Assembly: GCF_044465595.1 (NCBI RefSeq)
Contig: NZ_JBITLV010000008.1
Span: 62,001-126,000, forward strand
DNA from: Spongisporangium articulatum
GTDB taxonomy: Bacteria; Actinomycetota; Actinomycetes; Actinomycetales; Kineosporiaceae
Length of the DNA: 64,000 nt
Direction: 5' to 3'
Shown here: one piece after another, positions 8,490 to 17,549 of the stretch
Layout: the number at the start of each line of letters is the position of its first letter
Numbering within the stretch: the stretch's first letter is position 1
Position numbers and translations under genes: made by a program
The notes under the pieces: model-generated
Told to the model about the DNA's origin: nothing
Databases searched by the model: none
What the model saw: the letters and a program-made list of their open reading frames with translations, nothing else

Positions 8490-9938
8490 GTGACTCTCGC
8501 GCAGTACCTCCAGGCCCTGAAGAAGCACTGGCTGATCGTGCTCGTCCTGACCATGCTCGGGACCGCGGCCGCCGTCGGGGTGGTGGCCACGGCCACGCCC
8601 AAGTACGAGGCCACGGCGAAGCTGTTCGTCGCCAGCCGCACCCAGGCCACGAGCATCGACGAGCTGTCCGTCGGCTCCGACTTCACCCAGCAGCGGGTCA
8701 AGTCCTACGCCGACGCCGTCACCAGCCCGACGCTGCTCGGCCCGGTGATCGCCGAGCTGAACCTGCCGTACACCGCCCGCGAGCTGGCCAAGAACGTCAC
8801 GGCCACGAGCGCGGACGGCACCGTCGTCCTCGAGGTGACGGTGTACGACACGGACGCCTCGCGGGCCACCGCCATCGCCAACGCGATCGGCGCCCGGTTC
8901 CCGACCTTCGTGGCCGGGCTCGAGGCCCCGGGGGCGTCCAGTGACACCTCCCTGGTCCGGGTCACGCTGATCCAGCCCGCCGTCGTCCCGGACAACCCGA
9001 TCACGCCCAAGGTGCCGCTCGACATCGCCTTCGGCCTGCTGGCCGGCCTCGGCCTCGGCCTGACCGTCGCGGTCGCCCGCCAGCAGCTGGACAACGCCGT
9101 GCGCAGCGCCGCCGACGTCGAGGCGCTGACCGGCGCGGCCCCGCTCGGCCTGGTGCCGCTCACCCGCCGCTCGGGCCGGCAGCCGCTGGCCCAGGTCGGC
9201 GAGCACAGCCCGCGCGCCGAGGCGTTCCGGACGCTGCGCACCAACCTGCAGTTCACCAGCGTCGACACCCCGGCCAAGCTGATCGTGGTCAGTTCGGCCC
9301 TGCCCAACGAGGGCAAGTCGACGGTGTCGGCCAACCTGGCCGTCGCCCTGGCCGCGGGCGGGGCCAAGGTCGCGCTCGTGGACGGCGACCTGCGCAAGCC
9401 GACCGTCGGCCGGCTGTTCGACCTCAGTGACGGCGCCGGCCTGACCAGCGTGCTGGCCGGGCGCGACGCCCTCGACGAGGTGCTCGTGCCGATCGGCGGC
9501 GCGCTCACCGAGGGACTGCCGGGCACGGTGACCGCCCTGCCCGCCGGGCCGGTCCCGCCGAACCCGTCGGAGCTGCTGGCCAGCGGCCAGATGAAGACCA
9601 CCCTGGCCACGCTGCGCGAGACGTTCGACGTCGTGGTGATCGACGCGCCGCCGCTGATGCTGGTGACGGACGCCGCGATCCTCGCCTCCGAGGTGGACGG
9701 CGTGATCCTGGTCGGCCGGCACGGCAAGACCCGGCGCGACGAGTTCACCCAGGCCCTGAACGCGGTGCGCAAGGTCGGGGCGACCGTGCTGGGGACGGTG
9801 CTCAACTTCGCCCCGAAGCCCAGCCGCAGCGGCTACTACGGCTACACCTCGAAGCAGGTCTCCGAGGCGCTGGCCATGCCCGCGCAGCGCGAGGCCGAGC
9901 CGGCCGAGGAGAAGGTCGAGACGAAGGCGAAGGCCTGA
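8490..9938 (+). CDS. Polysaccharide chain-length regulator / tyrosine autokinase (Wzz-BY kinase)
   Basis: A 482-residue protein starting VTLAQYLQALKKHW at a GTG preceded by GGATGGGAA; the paralogue at 30458 has the same start context. The N-terminal half is a Wzz domain bounded by two membrane helices (IVLVLTMLGTAAAVGVVAT and about residue 180, IAFGLLAGLGLGLTVAV). The C-terminal half is a bacterial tyrosine kinase: Walker A PNEGKSTVSANLA near 272, Walker A' LVDGDLRKPTVG, and Walker B VVVIDAPPLML near 380. The tail has only a short tyrosine cluster (SGYYGYTS) for autophosphorylation. It controls polymer length and export. The LMW phosphatase at 15596 is a candidate counterpart. Confidence 0.9.
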   Translation: MTLAQYLQALKKHWLIVLVLTMLGTAAAVGVVATATPKYEATAKLFVASRTQATSIDELSVGSDFTQQRVKSYADAVTSPTLLGPVIAELNLPYTARELAKNVTATSADGTVVLEVTVYDTDASRATAIANAIGARFPTFVAGLEAPGASSDTSLVRVTLIQPAVVPDNPITPKVPLDIAFGLLAGLGLGLTVAVARQQLDNAVRSAADVEALTGAAPLGLVPLTRRSGRQPLAQVGEHSPRAEAFRTLRTNLQFTSVDTPAKLIVVSSALPNEGKSTVSANLAVALAAGGAKVALVDGDLRKPTVGRLFDLSDGAGLTSVLAGRDALDEVLVPIGGALTEGLPGTVTALPAGPVPPNPSELLASGQMKTTLATLRETFDVVVIDAPPLMLVTDAAILASEVDGVILVGRHGKTRRDEFTQALNAVRKVGATVLGTVLNFAPKPSRSGYYGYTSKQVSEALAMPAQREAEPAEEKVETKAKA

Positions 9939-9941
9939 ACC

Positions 9942-11045
9942 TCACACCCCGGCGGTGACGGTGACTCCGGAGCCGGCGTTGCGCTGCGTCGCGACGCCGG
10001 CGACGGCGTTCCCGGTCGAGGTCACCACGAGCCCGTTCGACCCGCGCTGGTACGACAGACCGGTACCGGAACCGTTGCCCCGCACCGTGTTCCCGGTCAC
10101 GGCCAGGTTGCCGGTGCCGTACGTGACGCTCCTGACCGCGATGAACGTCCCACCTCCGCCGGTGTACTGGAAGACCTTGTTGCCGGAGATCGTGCTGGCC
10201 GAGTCGCCCTGCACGGTCACGCCGATCCCGTTGCCGGCCGCGCCGAAGTCCTCGACGTAGTTGTCCGCCACGGTGGTACCGAAGAGCCGGTCGACACTGA
10301 TCCCGGACAGGACGATGCCGTACACGTGGTTGCCCGAAACCCGCCATCCGGCGCCGTTCTCGAGCCGGATGCCGTTCTGCCCGCTGCCGGCCACCCACGA
10401 GTCGAGCAGGTTCCAGTCGGTCACCGCGTTGCCCGGGTCCTGGACGTAGATCCCGTTCTTGCCCGAGCTCGAGACGAAGACCCCGCGAACCAGTCCGTTG
10501 ACCTGGCTCCTGCCCGAGCCCAGCCCCGTGCCGTTGCGCGAGGTGGCCGTGATCGTCAGGCCGTTGCCGGCCGCGTTGTAGATCGTCAGGTCCTCGACGC
10601 GGGAGTTCCAGGACCGGACGACGACCGCGTCACCCGCGCTCGGGTTCGCCGCCCGGTTCGCGTCGATCGTGAGGTCCCGCAGGGTGATCGGCTCACCCGC
10701 GAAGGTCCAGTTGCCGGCCCAGGAGTCCGAGGCGAGCAGCGCGCCCAGGTTGCGGCCGGCCGCCTGGGTCAGCGTGGCCTGACGCCCGTCCCCCCGGTAG
10801 CTGCGCCCACCGGCCAGGACGAGGGTGGCGGTCAGGGAGCACGGACCGTCGATGACGATCTCGTCCCCGACCGACGACCCGTCGATCGCGGCCTGCAGGG
10901 TCGCCGAGTCGGTGCTGCTGTTCGTGCACAGCGCCGTCACCCGGGCGGCGCCGGCCGGACCGGCCTGGGCGGCGAGAAGCCCCACGACCAGGACGATTCC
11001 GGCGCCGAGCACGCCAGACGTACGAATGCCCCGAGAACTGATCAT
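9942..11045 (-). CDS. Secreted right-handed beta-helix repeat protein
   Basis: A 367-residue protein with an N-terminal signal peptide (VLGAGIVLVVGLLAAQAG, cleavage near AGAA, residues 31-34). The body contains repeated turns of the parallel beta-helix type (ITLRDLTIDAN, SRVEDLTIYNAAGNGLTI, VRGVFVSSSGKNGIYV, WRVSGNHVYGIVLSGISV, STISGNKVFQY, LAVTGNTVRGNG). Two Cys near 40 and 69 may form a disulfide. This fold is used by polysaccharide lyases, epimerases and surface adhesins; no catalytic set is recognisable. It converges on the kinase gene with only three bases between stops. A cell-surface polysaccharide-binding or processing role is inferred from context. Confidence 0.8.
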   Translation of the reverse strand: MISSRGIRTSGVLGAGIVLVVGLLAAQAGPAGAARVTALCTNSSTDSATLQAAIDGSSVGDEIVIDGPCSLTATLVLAGGRSYRGDGRQATLTQAAGRNLGALLASDSWAGNWTFAGEPITLRDLTIDANRAANPSAGDAVVVRSWNSRVEDLTIYNAAGNGLTITATSRNGTGLGSGRSQVNGLVRGVFVSSSGKNGIYVQDPGNAVTDWNLLDSWVAGSGQNGIRLENGAGWRVSGNHVYGIVLSGISVDRLFGTTVADNYVEDFGAAGNGIGVTVQGDSASTISGNKVFQYTGGGGTFIAVRSVTYGTGNLAVTGNTVRGNGSGTGLSYQRGSNGLVVTSTGNAVAGVATQRNAGSGVTVTAGV

Positions 11046-11112
11046 GCTGGCCAGTACACCGAAACAGGGCGTAATGGCCTAGTTCTCGTCACCCCGGTGG
11101 GCCTGGTCGGAC

Positions 11113-11131
11113 GCACAGAGAGACTCTGTGC
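11113..11131. promoter_or_regulatory. Perfect inverted repeat GCACAGAG-AGA-CTCTGTGC
   Basis: An 8-bp perfect inverted repeat with a 3-base spacer in the divergent region between the beta-helix gene (start 11045) and the HNH gene (start 11262). Its half-site CTCTGTG resembles the boxes near 1084, 8450, 35325 and 55233, so it may bind the same regulator. Confidence 0.4.
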
Positions 11132-11225
11132 CTACGGTGCGCAAGTGGCAACGCTGGTCTCACTGTTTTGGCGCTTCGTGATCGAGAAGTTCGGACTGAG
11201 GCCATGATCTGTATCGCGTATTTCG

Positions 11226-11254
11226 TTGTGAGATAAGCGCTCTCGTGATAGAAT
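11226..11254 (+). promoter_or_regulatory. Promoter TTGTGA-N17-TAGAAT for the HNH gene
   Basis: TTGTGA (11226-11231) and TAGAAT (11249-11254) are separated by exactly 17 bases, a good primary-sigma promoter. The -10 ends seven bases before the ATG at 11262 and no ribosome site fits, so the transcript is probably leaderless. Confidence 0.6.
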
Positions 11255-11261
11255 CGAACAC

Positions 11262-12650
11262 ATGTCGGAATGCTTCGTGGAGACCGGGAGGGGCGACGAG
11301 CGGCCCTTCCCGGAGCCGGAGCTGACTCCCGATGAGCTGGCTCACTGGCATGAGCTGGAGCGCGAGTTCGCGCGTGCGGGTCTGGCGGACGGGCGGGGCT
11401 GGGAGTTCGATTCCGCCAGCGGGGAAACGCTTTCGCTGCGGTTGCAGGCGCTGAACGACCGGGCCGTCGTCGCCGATGCAGACGATCGGGTGCTGCTGGC
11501 CGGGCTGCGTGCGCTGCAGCGGGCCAAGGCCGCGTTGGCCGCGCAGGAGTTGGAGCTGGTCGCCGAGCTGACCCGCCGCCGGGCTCCGGTCACCGATCGG
11601 GTCCCGGAGATGGAACTGCGGGCGGTGGCGGATGAGATCGCGACCGAGACGGGCCTGTCCCGGTACGCGGCGACGAAACTGCAGGACACCTCCTGTCGGT
11701 TGATCCACCGTTTCCCCGCCACCCTGGATGCGCTGGCCGCGGGGCGGGTGGATGCGCGAAAGGCCGAGACCATCGCCGATGGGCTGACCAACGTTCGTGA
11801 CGAGTCGGTCCGGCGGCGGTTGGAGGGTGCGGCGATCGAGGCTGCGTCCGGCCTGACGGTGCCGGGGCTGCGGGAGTTGTTGAAGGGCTGGGTTCTGGCC
11901 GCGGAGCCGGAGGTCGCGGAGGAACGCGCCCGAGAAGCCCGGGCGGAACGTCGGGTCGTGTTCACCCCGGTCGACGGCGACATGGTCGAACTGTGGGCGC
12001 TGCTGCCGGCCGAGGACGGACTGAAGGTTCGGGCGGTGATCGAGCAGACCGCAGGTCAGCTCAAGGACTCCCGCACGGCAGACCAGCGGCGGGCCGACGT
12101 CCTGGTCGACCTGCTCACCGGCGAACGGGCTGGTGTGCAGCCGAAGACTCGGGTCACGATCACCGTGCCGTTGGCGGTGTTGGCCGGGGACAGTGACCAG
12201 CCGGCTCACCTGGACAGGTACGGGCCGTCGACCGCCCTCCTGGCTCGACGGTTGGCTGCGGACGCGGTCGAGACCGGGTCGTTCCAGTGTGCGGTTGTGG
12301 ATGGTGAACACGGGACGTTGTTGGGGTTGGGCAGGAGCACGCGCACGGCGGGATACGTGGCGGGCCAGGTGTTGAAAGAGCATGTGCAGACCCGGGATCG
12401 GTATTGCCGGTTCCCTGGCTGCCGCACCCAGGCATCGGCCTGCGACGTCGACCACCGCCACCCCTACGCGGCGGGTGGGGAGACCTGCGCCTGCAACGGC
12501 GTCTCGCTGTGCGGGCACCACCACCGGGTCAAGCACGAGACCGGCTGGAGCGTCCGAGACGACGGTCAGACGCTCGTCTGGACCACCCCGACCGGCACCG
12601 AGGTGCCGGACCGACCGGCCCGGCTCACGCCGTCCGCGCCGCCGTTCTGA
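11262..12650 (+). CDS. DUF222 / 13E12-type HNH endonuclease
   Basis: A 462-residue protein with a long N-terminal DUF222 region (leucine- and alanine-rich helices; LAGLRALQRAKAALAAQEL, GLSRYAATKLQD, AGRVDARKAETIADGL). Its C-terminal HNH nuclease motif, at about residues 385-430, reads DRYCRFPGCRTQASACDVDHRHPYAAGG, then CNGVSLCGHHHRVKH. The Cys residues can bind structural zinc and the DH/HHH residues the catalytic metal. This family (13E12 repeat family of mycobacteria) is present in many copies in actinobacterial genomes and its biological role is unclear. It has its own promoter and is not obviously linked to neighbouring genes. Confidence 0.88.
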   Translation: MSECFVETGRGDERPFPEPELTPDELAHWHELEREFARAGLADGRGWEFDSASGETLSLRLQALNDRAVVADADDRVLLAGLRALQRAKAALAAQELELVAELTRRRAPVTDRVPEMELRAVADEIATETGLSRYAATKLQDTSCRLIHRFPATLDALAAGRVDARKAETIADGLTNVRDESVRRRLEGAAIEAASGLTVPGLRELLKGWVLAAEPEVAEERAREARAERRVVFTPVDGDMVELWALLPAEDGLKVRAVIEQTAGQLKDSRTADQRRADVLVDLLTGERAGVQPKTRVTITVPLAVLAGDSDQPAHLDRYGPSTALLARRLAADAVETGSFQCAVVDGEHGTLLGLGRSTRTAGYVAGQVLKEHVQTRDRYCRFPGCRTQASACDVDHRHPYAAGGETCACNGVSLCGHHHRVKHETGWSVRDDGQTLVWTTPTGTEVPDRPARLTPSAPPF

Positions 12651-12698
12651 GCGCGCGCCGCGCACCGTGATCGGACAATTCGGGCCTAGAGTCTGCTC

Positions 12699-15590
12699 AT
12701 GACCTGGGGGCGGGCCGTCGCGCGACTGGCACAACGGGACAACCCGAAGTGGGAGTCGCTGTCCTGGCTGGCCCTGCGCCCGCTGATCGACTCGCTGAAC
12801 GACCGGGTCAACGCGCTGACCCCGAGCCTCGTCCCCGAACTGCGGGCGGCGTGGCTGGAGCGCACGGTGGAGCAGCACGGTCCGGCCCCGACCGCGCGCG
12901 GGCCGCTGGTGATCGACCGGCGCGGCACCCGGCGGTTCGTGGTGATGGGCGACACCGGCGAGCAGGACGCCTCGCAGTACGTGGTGGGCGACGCCCTGAC
13001 CGGCGTGGTGCCGGACGTGGCCGACTTCGCCGTGATCTGCAGCGACGTCATCTACCCCTCCGGCGACCTGAACGACTACGTGCACGGCTTCTACCTGCCC
13101 TACGAACCGCTGCTGCAGGACCCGGGCACCCGGCCCACCCCCGAGCCGCAACGCCTGTACGGCCTGCCCGGCAACCACGACTGGTACGACGGCCTGACCG
13201 GCTTCATGGCGACCTTCTGCGACGTCCCCGCGCTCCCGCCGTCCGCCTACCCCGCCGGCGGCACCGGCGCCCGCGAGCGGATCGGCCGCCTCCTGTGGCG
13301 CCGGCCCAGCCGGCCGCAGCCCGCCCGGCTGCACAAGGACGACGACACGCGGTACACGCCGCAGCAACTGCGGGACGCGATGATGCGCCCCGCGACGCCC
13401 GAGACCCGGCAGCCCGGGCCGTATTTCGCGATCGAGGTCGACGGTCTGCTGCTGGTCTGCATCGACGGCGGCATCGGGCTGGGCGGCGGGGTCTCGATGA
13501 TCGACGCCGCGCAGGCCCGCTGGCTGCTGGAGGTCTCGGCCCTGGACCGGCCCAAGGTGCTGCTGACGGGCTACCCGCTGCTGGTCAACGGCGAGTGGAA
13601 GGAGTGCCGGTTCGAGTCGGCCTCGGACTCGGACGCCTACCGCACGGTGAACGCCGTCGTGGCCGAACCGGACTTCCGGTACGTGGCCGCGATCGGCGGC
13701 GACATCCACAACTTCCAGCACTACACGGTGACCCCGGTGCCGGGCGCGCGCCCCATCGTCTACCTGGTCTCGGGCGGTGGCGGCGCGTACATCAGCGCCA
13801 CCCACCCGATCGCCTCGGCCGCCCACGTGCGCGAGGAACGCGCCCACAACTTCGCCGACATCGTCGCGTCGAACTCGGAACGCGGCGGCCCGCCGGGCCC
13901 GGCGGAGATCGAGCGGCCGCCTCGGTTCGACTCCGCGGCGATGGCCGCCCCCGCCGTCCGCCGGCTGGGCCCGCTGCCCTCGGGCCACGAGGCGTGGGGT
14001 GACCCCGACGAGCCGCTGGCCGTGCCGGTCGCCGAGGCCGACTTCCCGCACCGGATGGTCCCGGACGCGGCGGAGTCGCTGGCCCACTTCACCGAGCAGG
14101 TCCTGCCGAAGACCTGGCGCTACATGCGGTCGCTGCTGATGTTCGGCCTCGGGGGCGCCCTGGCCGCCGGGTGGCGGGCCCTCTGGGCGAGCTCGTTCAC
14201 CGAGGCCTGCGTCCTGGGCGGCGGGGTGCTGCTGTTGGCCGTCCAGCTGCACCTGTCGATCGGCGCCCCCGACAGCCGCAGCCGCGAGCGCCGGGTACGG
14301 CGGCAGGTGCACGCCTACCGGGCGAGCGTCGCCGCCGGCTACGCACTGGCCGGATTCGTCGCCGTCGCAGCGGGTCTCGTGATGGCCGCCGAATCGGCGG
14401 GCCGCTACCTGCAGCTGTGGGTGCTGATCACCCTCTTCACCGGGGCCGTGTCGTACCTGCAGCGGCGCAGCGGCTGGTGGCGGGAGCCGGGCGCGAACGA
14501 CTGGAGCTGGACGCCGGCCCTGATGGGGGTGCTGCTGGTGGCCGTCGGGTTCGTTGCCGCCTGGCAGATCACCGACGAGACGCACCTGGCTCTGCTGACG
14601 CACGCGGCGGGGCTGCTGGTCGTCACGGCTGTCGTCGGCGTGGCGCTTCGGCGTCGGCACTGGTGGCGTTCGGTGTCGCTGAACGTGGCGCTGGTCGGTC
14701 AGCTGGCCGCCGCGCTGTTCGTGCTGTCCGCGGCGCACACCCCGACCCCGGGCGGCGAATGGCGGCCCGTCGGGGCGGTGACCGGCGTCGTCCTCGACGC
14801 CGTCGTGCTGGTGGCGACCCTGTGGGCGGTGGCCGGACGCCTGCCGCGCCGGATCGCCCTGACCACGGTGGCGTTGGCCGTCCCGGCGACCCTCGCCGCG
14901 CTCACCTGGGCGTTCGGGCACTTCGGGGGGTCGTGGGACGCCGGGGCGCGGTCGTTCGCGATGGCCGGCCTGGTCGCGGGCTGGCTGGCCGCGGGGGTCG
15001 TGGGCGGGACGTTCGGCGTGGACGCGCTGCGCCGCCGGTGGCCCTCGGGGTACCGGCCGGCGTCCACGGCGGTCCTGGCGGTCGTCGCGGTGGCCGGGCT
15101 GTCGCTGTGGCGCTGGTGGCTGGTGCAGGGGCTGGTGATCGCGGGCGTCGTCGTGGCGCTGTCGGTGGTCACGCTGAGCGTCGGGTACCTGGTCTTCCTG
15201 GGCGGGCTGTCCCTGGCCCTCGACCACCGCGCGCACCGGGACACCCTGGACCGGGCCGACGACGAACCGCTCCTGACCGTCGAGCAGGCCGCGCTCGGCG
15301 TCCGGTGGCGGCGGACGGGGGTCGACGCGGTGGTCGAGCAGCTGCCGTCCCGGCTGCGCAACCGGGTGCGGTTCGTGTTCCCCTCCACCGACCAGCCGCA
15401 GGGCGTGATCCAGGAGAAGGTGTCGGAGTTCTTCAGTGCGGACGCGCCGCCGTTCCACCAGCACTACCTCGACCTGGAGGTGGTCGGGCCGGTCGGGCAC
15501 CCGACCCGGCTGGTGATCACGCCGCACGTGGTGACCGGGGTGGGACCGCAGGCGAGCCACCCGCGCGCGCCGATCGTCGTCCCGCTGTAG
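12699..15590 (+). CDS. Calcineurin-like metallophosphoesterase with large polytopic membrane domain
   Basis: A 963-residue protein. Residues about 80-400 hold a metallophosphoesterase: FVVMGDTGEQDASQYVVGD near 80, ICSDVIYPSGDLNDYVHGF near 110, YGLPGNHDWYDG near 155 (the GNHD box) and AIGGDIHNFQHY near 331. The first box is GDTG rather than the usual GDxH, so one metal ligand may differ. From about 480 to 845 there are ten or more hydrophobic helices, followed by a soluble tail of about 110 residues. The substrate is unknown; nucleotide or phospholipid phosphoesters are possible. A TAGAGT -10 hexamer lies seven bases before the ATG. It converges on the tyrosine phosphatase gene. Confidence 0.75.
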   Translation: MTWGRAVARLAQRDNPKWESLSWLALRPLIDSLNDRVNALTPSLVPELRAAWLERTVEQHGPAPTARGPLVIDRRGTRRFVVMGDTGEQDASQYVVGDALTGVVPDVADFAVICSDVIYPSGDLNDYVHGFYLPYEPLLQDPGTRPTPEPQRLYGLPGNHDWYDGLTGFMATFCDVPALPPSAYPAGGTGARERIGRLLWRRPSRPQPARLHKDDDTRYTPQQLRDAMMRPATPETRQPGPYFAIEVDGLLLVCIDGGIGLGGGVSMIDAAQARWLLEVSALDRPKVLLTGYPLLVNGEWKECRFESASDSDAYRTVNAVVAEPDFRYVAAIGGDIHNFQHYTVTPVPGARPIVYLVSGGGGAYISATHPIASAAHVREERAHNFADIVASNSERGGPPGPAEIERPPRFDSAAMAAPAVRRLGPLPSGHEAWGDPDEPLAVPVAEADFPHRMVPDAAESLAHFTEQVLPKTWRYMRSLLMFGLGGALAAGWRALWASSFTEACVLGGGVLLLAVQLHLSIGAPDSRSRERRVRRQVHAYRASVAAGYALAGFVAVAAGLVMAAESAGRYLQLWVLITLFTGAVSYLQRRSGWWREPGANDWSWTPALMGVLLVAVGFVAAWQITDETHLALLTHAAGLLVVTAVVGVALRRRHWWRSVSLNVALVGQLAAALFVLSAAHTPTPGGEWRPVGAVTGVVLDAVVLVATLWAVAGRLPRRIALTTVALAVPATLAALTWAFGHFGGSWDAGARSFAMAGLVAGWLAAGVVGGTFGVDALRRRWPSGYRPASTAVLAVVAVAGLSLWRWWLVQGLVIAGVVVALSVVTLSVGYLVFLGGLSLALDHRAHRDTLDRADDEPLLTVEQAALGVRWRRTGVDAVVEQLPSRLRNRVRFVFPSTDQPQGVIQEKVSEFFSADAPPFHQHYLDLEVVGPVGHPTRLVITPHVVTGVGPQASHPRAPIVVPL

Positions 15591-15595
15591 CTCTT

Positions 15596-16210
15596 TCAGC
15601 GCGCGAGCAGGGTGTCGCAGATGACGTCGATGGTCTCGATCAGCTGCGGCAGCACCTCGGGGTGCTTACCGCCCTCGTGCGGGTCCATCAGGCTGTCGGA
15701 CGGTGCGGGCGGCGGCGCCGAGCGGCTGAAGAACCCGCCCGAGCGGGCGGGAGCGACCGCGGCCGGACGCGGGGCGACGCCGCGGTAGGTGTCGAGCTCC
15801 TCGGCCAGCCACATCAGCCGATCCTGCAGGCTGACCGGCGGCGGCACCATGCCCTGGGCCGTGCGCCACTGGATGATGCGGGCGGCCTGGCGCAGCGTGT
15901 AGGTGCGCACCTGCGCCGAGGGGCGCATGCCGATCACCTTCGCCTTGTGCCGCTCCCCCGCGGTGAGGATCAGGGTGGCGGCCCGGATGTCGGCGACCTC
16001 GAGCTGCGTGGAGACGTGGTCCTGCCCCGAGCCGGCCCCCTGCATCAGGGCCCAGTTGGCGGAGACGTCGCACATCGGTGCCCCCGGGATGGCCCGCACC
16101 CCCCGGCTGAAGAAGTCGAGCGCGGGCGAGAGCCGGGCGGCGAGCAGCAGCTCCGCGGCGGGCGAGCGGCAGATGTTCGCCGTGCACACCAGCAGTACCC
16201 GCGGACTCAT
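15596..16210 (-). CDS. Low-molecular-weight protein tyrosine phosphatase
   Basis: A 204-residue protein starting MSPRVLLVCTANICRSPAAE at an ATG with GAAGG nine bases upstream. The C-x5-R phosphate loop CTANICRS (Cys9, Arg15) at the extreme N-terminus defines the LMW-PTP family. The domain is longer than usual (about 150 residues), with a Pro/Ala-rich insertion around residues 150-170, and ends with SLMDPHEGGKH, which takes the place of the DP(Y/F) acid loop; the proton donor Asp appears conserved. In EPS systems such enzymes dephosphorylate BY-kinases; the kinases at 8490 and 30458 are the natural partners. The gene is unlinked to either. Confidence 0.82.
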   Translation of the reverse strand: MSPRVLLVCTANICRSPAAELLLAARLSPALDFFSRGVRAIPGAPMCDVSANWALMQGAGSGQDHVSTQLEVADIRAATLILTAGERHKAKVIGMRPSAQVRTYTLRQAARIIQWRTAQGMVPPPVSLQDRLMWLAEELDTYRGVAPRPAAVAPARSGGFFSRSAPPPAPSDSLMDPHEGGKHPEVLPQLIETIDVICDTLLAR

Positions 16211-16357
16211 CGCCACCACCCTTCACCTGTCTCGTCACCGATGCGGAACCTCGGACCATTGTCCCTCATCCGCTCAGCCGAGCCGTGGCTCGGCCGTCCC
16301 GGCCCATTCCTGCGACACAACGTGGCCATCCGGACACCGCAAGTAGTCTCGACGCTC

Positions 16358-17530
16358 ATGGAGCGCGGCGGCAACAACGGCACGCCGGGGGCGACCCCCC
16401 GGACCAATCCGGCAGGGATCCGCATCGTCGGCATGCCCGCCCGGCAGGCGGGACCACCCGCCCTCGAGCAGTGGACCATGCGGAACCTGGAGACGCACCA
16501 GGAGACCAAGACCGAGCCGGTCGCCGGGGTGACCCGGGACCGGCGGCCGGGCGTCGTCCCCGTGCCCGTCCAGGGCGGATCGCGGGTCGTGGACCTCACC
16601 GAGCCGCCGGCGGGGCTGCGCGACACCGAGGCCCCGGCCCCGCGCCGGACCGGACGCCGCCGGTTGCTCGTCGCCCTGCTCGTCTGCCTGGTGCTCGGCG
16701 GTCTGGGCGGTTCCGGCCTGGCGCTGGCCGACCGGGCCGCCGCCCGGCAGCAGCGCGCCGTCGTCCCGGTGCTGGACCTGGCGGCCGCGGCCGCCACGGG
16801 CGTCGACACCGCCTCGCGCCCGCTCGACCCGACCCGGATGGTCGAGCGGCTCGGCGCGCTCGTGCAGGCGCAGGACCGGGTGGGCCTGCAGACCGGCGGC
16901 CCGGCGTGGACGCTGGCCGCCGCCACCACCCGCCGCGACGACCTGGCGGCGACCGGCGACCGGATGCAGGGCGTCGCCTGGCTGGCCGCCGCCGCCGGCC
17001 CGCTGCGGGAATCCATGGGCCGGGTCCGCGACCCGGACGCCGGGACGCCGGACCGGCTCGACACCCTGGCCCGCGACCTGAACCGGTACGCCAGCGCCAC
17101 CGAGCGGGCCCGGCAGGTCGGCGCCTACCCGGGCGCCGCGGCCTCGGCCACGCCGGCGGGGACGACGTTCGAGCAGCTCGCCACGGCGGCCGCGCTGCTG
17201 CCGGCCATGGCGGGCGACGAGGCACCGCGCACCTGGACGGTGTGCCGCAGCACCCGCTCCGGGTGCACCCGGTTCACGCTGCAGGACGGCATCGTCGGCG
17301 ACGTCCGTTCGGTCGGCGCGGCGGGTCACCGGGTGAACCCCGACATCGTGGTGCTGGGCATGTCGGCGGCGGAGATGCTGACCACCGACGGTGGCCGGAC
17401 CACCTGGTCGGTGCCCGCCGTGCTCGACCTGTTGGTGGCCACCGACGGCGGCGCGCACGACGGCACCCCCCGGGTGAGCAGCGTCGTGCCCGTCGAGCAG
17501 CACGGCCTCACCGTGATCGCGGGTCGGTGA
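16358..17530 (+). CDS. Single-pass membrane protein of unknown function, paralogue of the 29233 gene
   Basis: A 390-residue protein starting MERGGNNGTPG, with a TAGTCT -10 hexamer eight bases upstream, suggesting a leaderless transcript. Residues 1 to about 105 are disordered and Pro/Arg/Gly-rich; a single membrane helix (RRLLVALLVCLVLGGLGGSG) lies near 106-125, and the rest is an extracytoplasmic Ala-rich helical domain. Residues in common with the 29233 product include GPAWT...TTR, PLR, TPDRLDTLARDL and TWTVCRSTRSGCTRFTL (two Cys). I do not recognise a family. The pairing of a similar gene with the second autokinase suggests an envelope or EPS role, but this is inference. Confidence 0.7.
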   Translation: MERGGNNGTPGATPRTNPAGIRIVGMPARQAGPPALEQWTMRNLETHQETKTEPVAGVTRDRRPGVVPVPVQGGSRVVDLTEPPAGLRDTEAPAPRRTGRRRLLVALLVCLVLGGLGGSGLALADRAAARQQRAVVPVLDLAAAAATGVDTASRPLDPTRMVERLGALVQAQDRVGLQTGGPAWTLAAATTRRDDLAATGDRMQGVAWLAAAAGPLRESMGRVRDPDAGTPDRLDTLARDLNRYASATERARQVGAYPGAAASATPAGTTFEQLATAAALLPAMAGDEAPRTWTVCRSTRSGCTRFTLQDGIVGDVRSVGAAGHRVNPDIVVLGMSAAEMLTTDGGRTTWSVPAVLDLLVATDGGAHDGTPRVSSVVPVEQHGLTVIAGR

Positions 17531-17549
17531 CGTCACTCGCCGGTGACCC

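Noticed and set aside
11160..15560. Long minus-strand open frame opposite the HNH and phosphoesterase genes
   Set aside because: Low-complexity composition without motifs; the plus-strand genes have intact HNH and GNHD motifs in the same interval.
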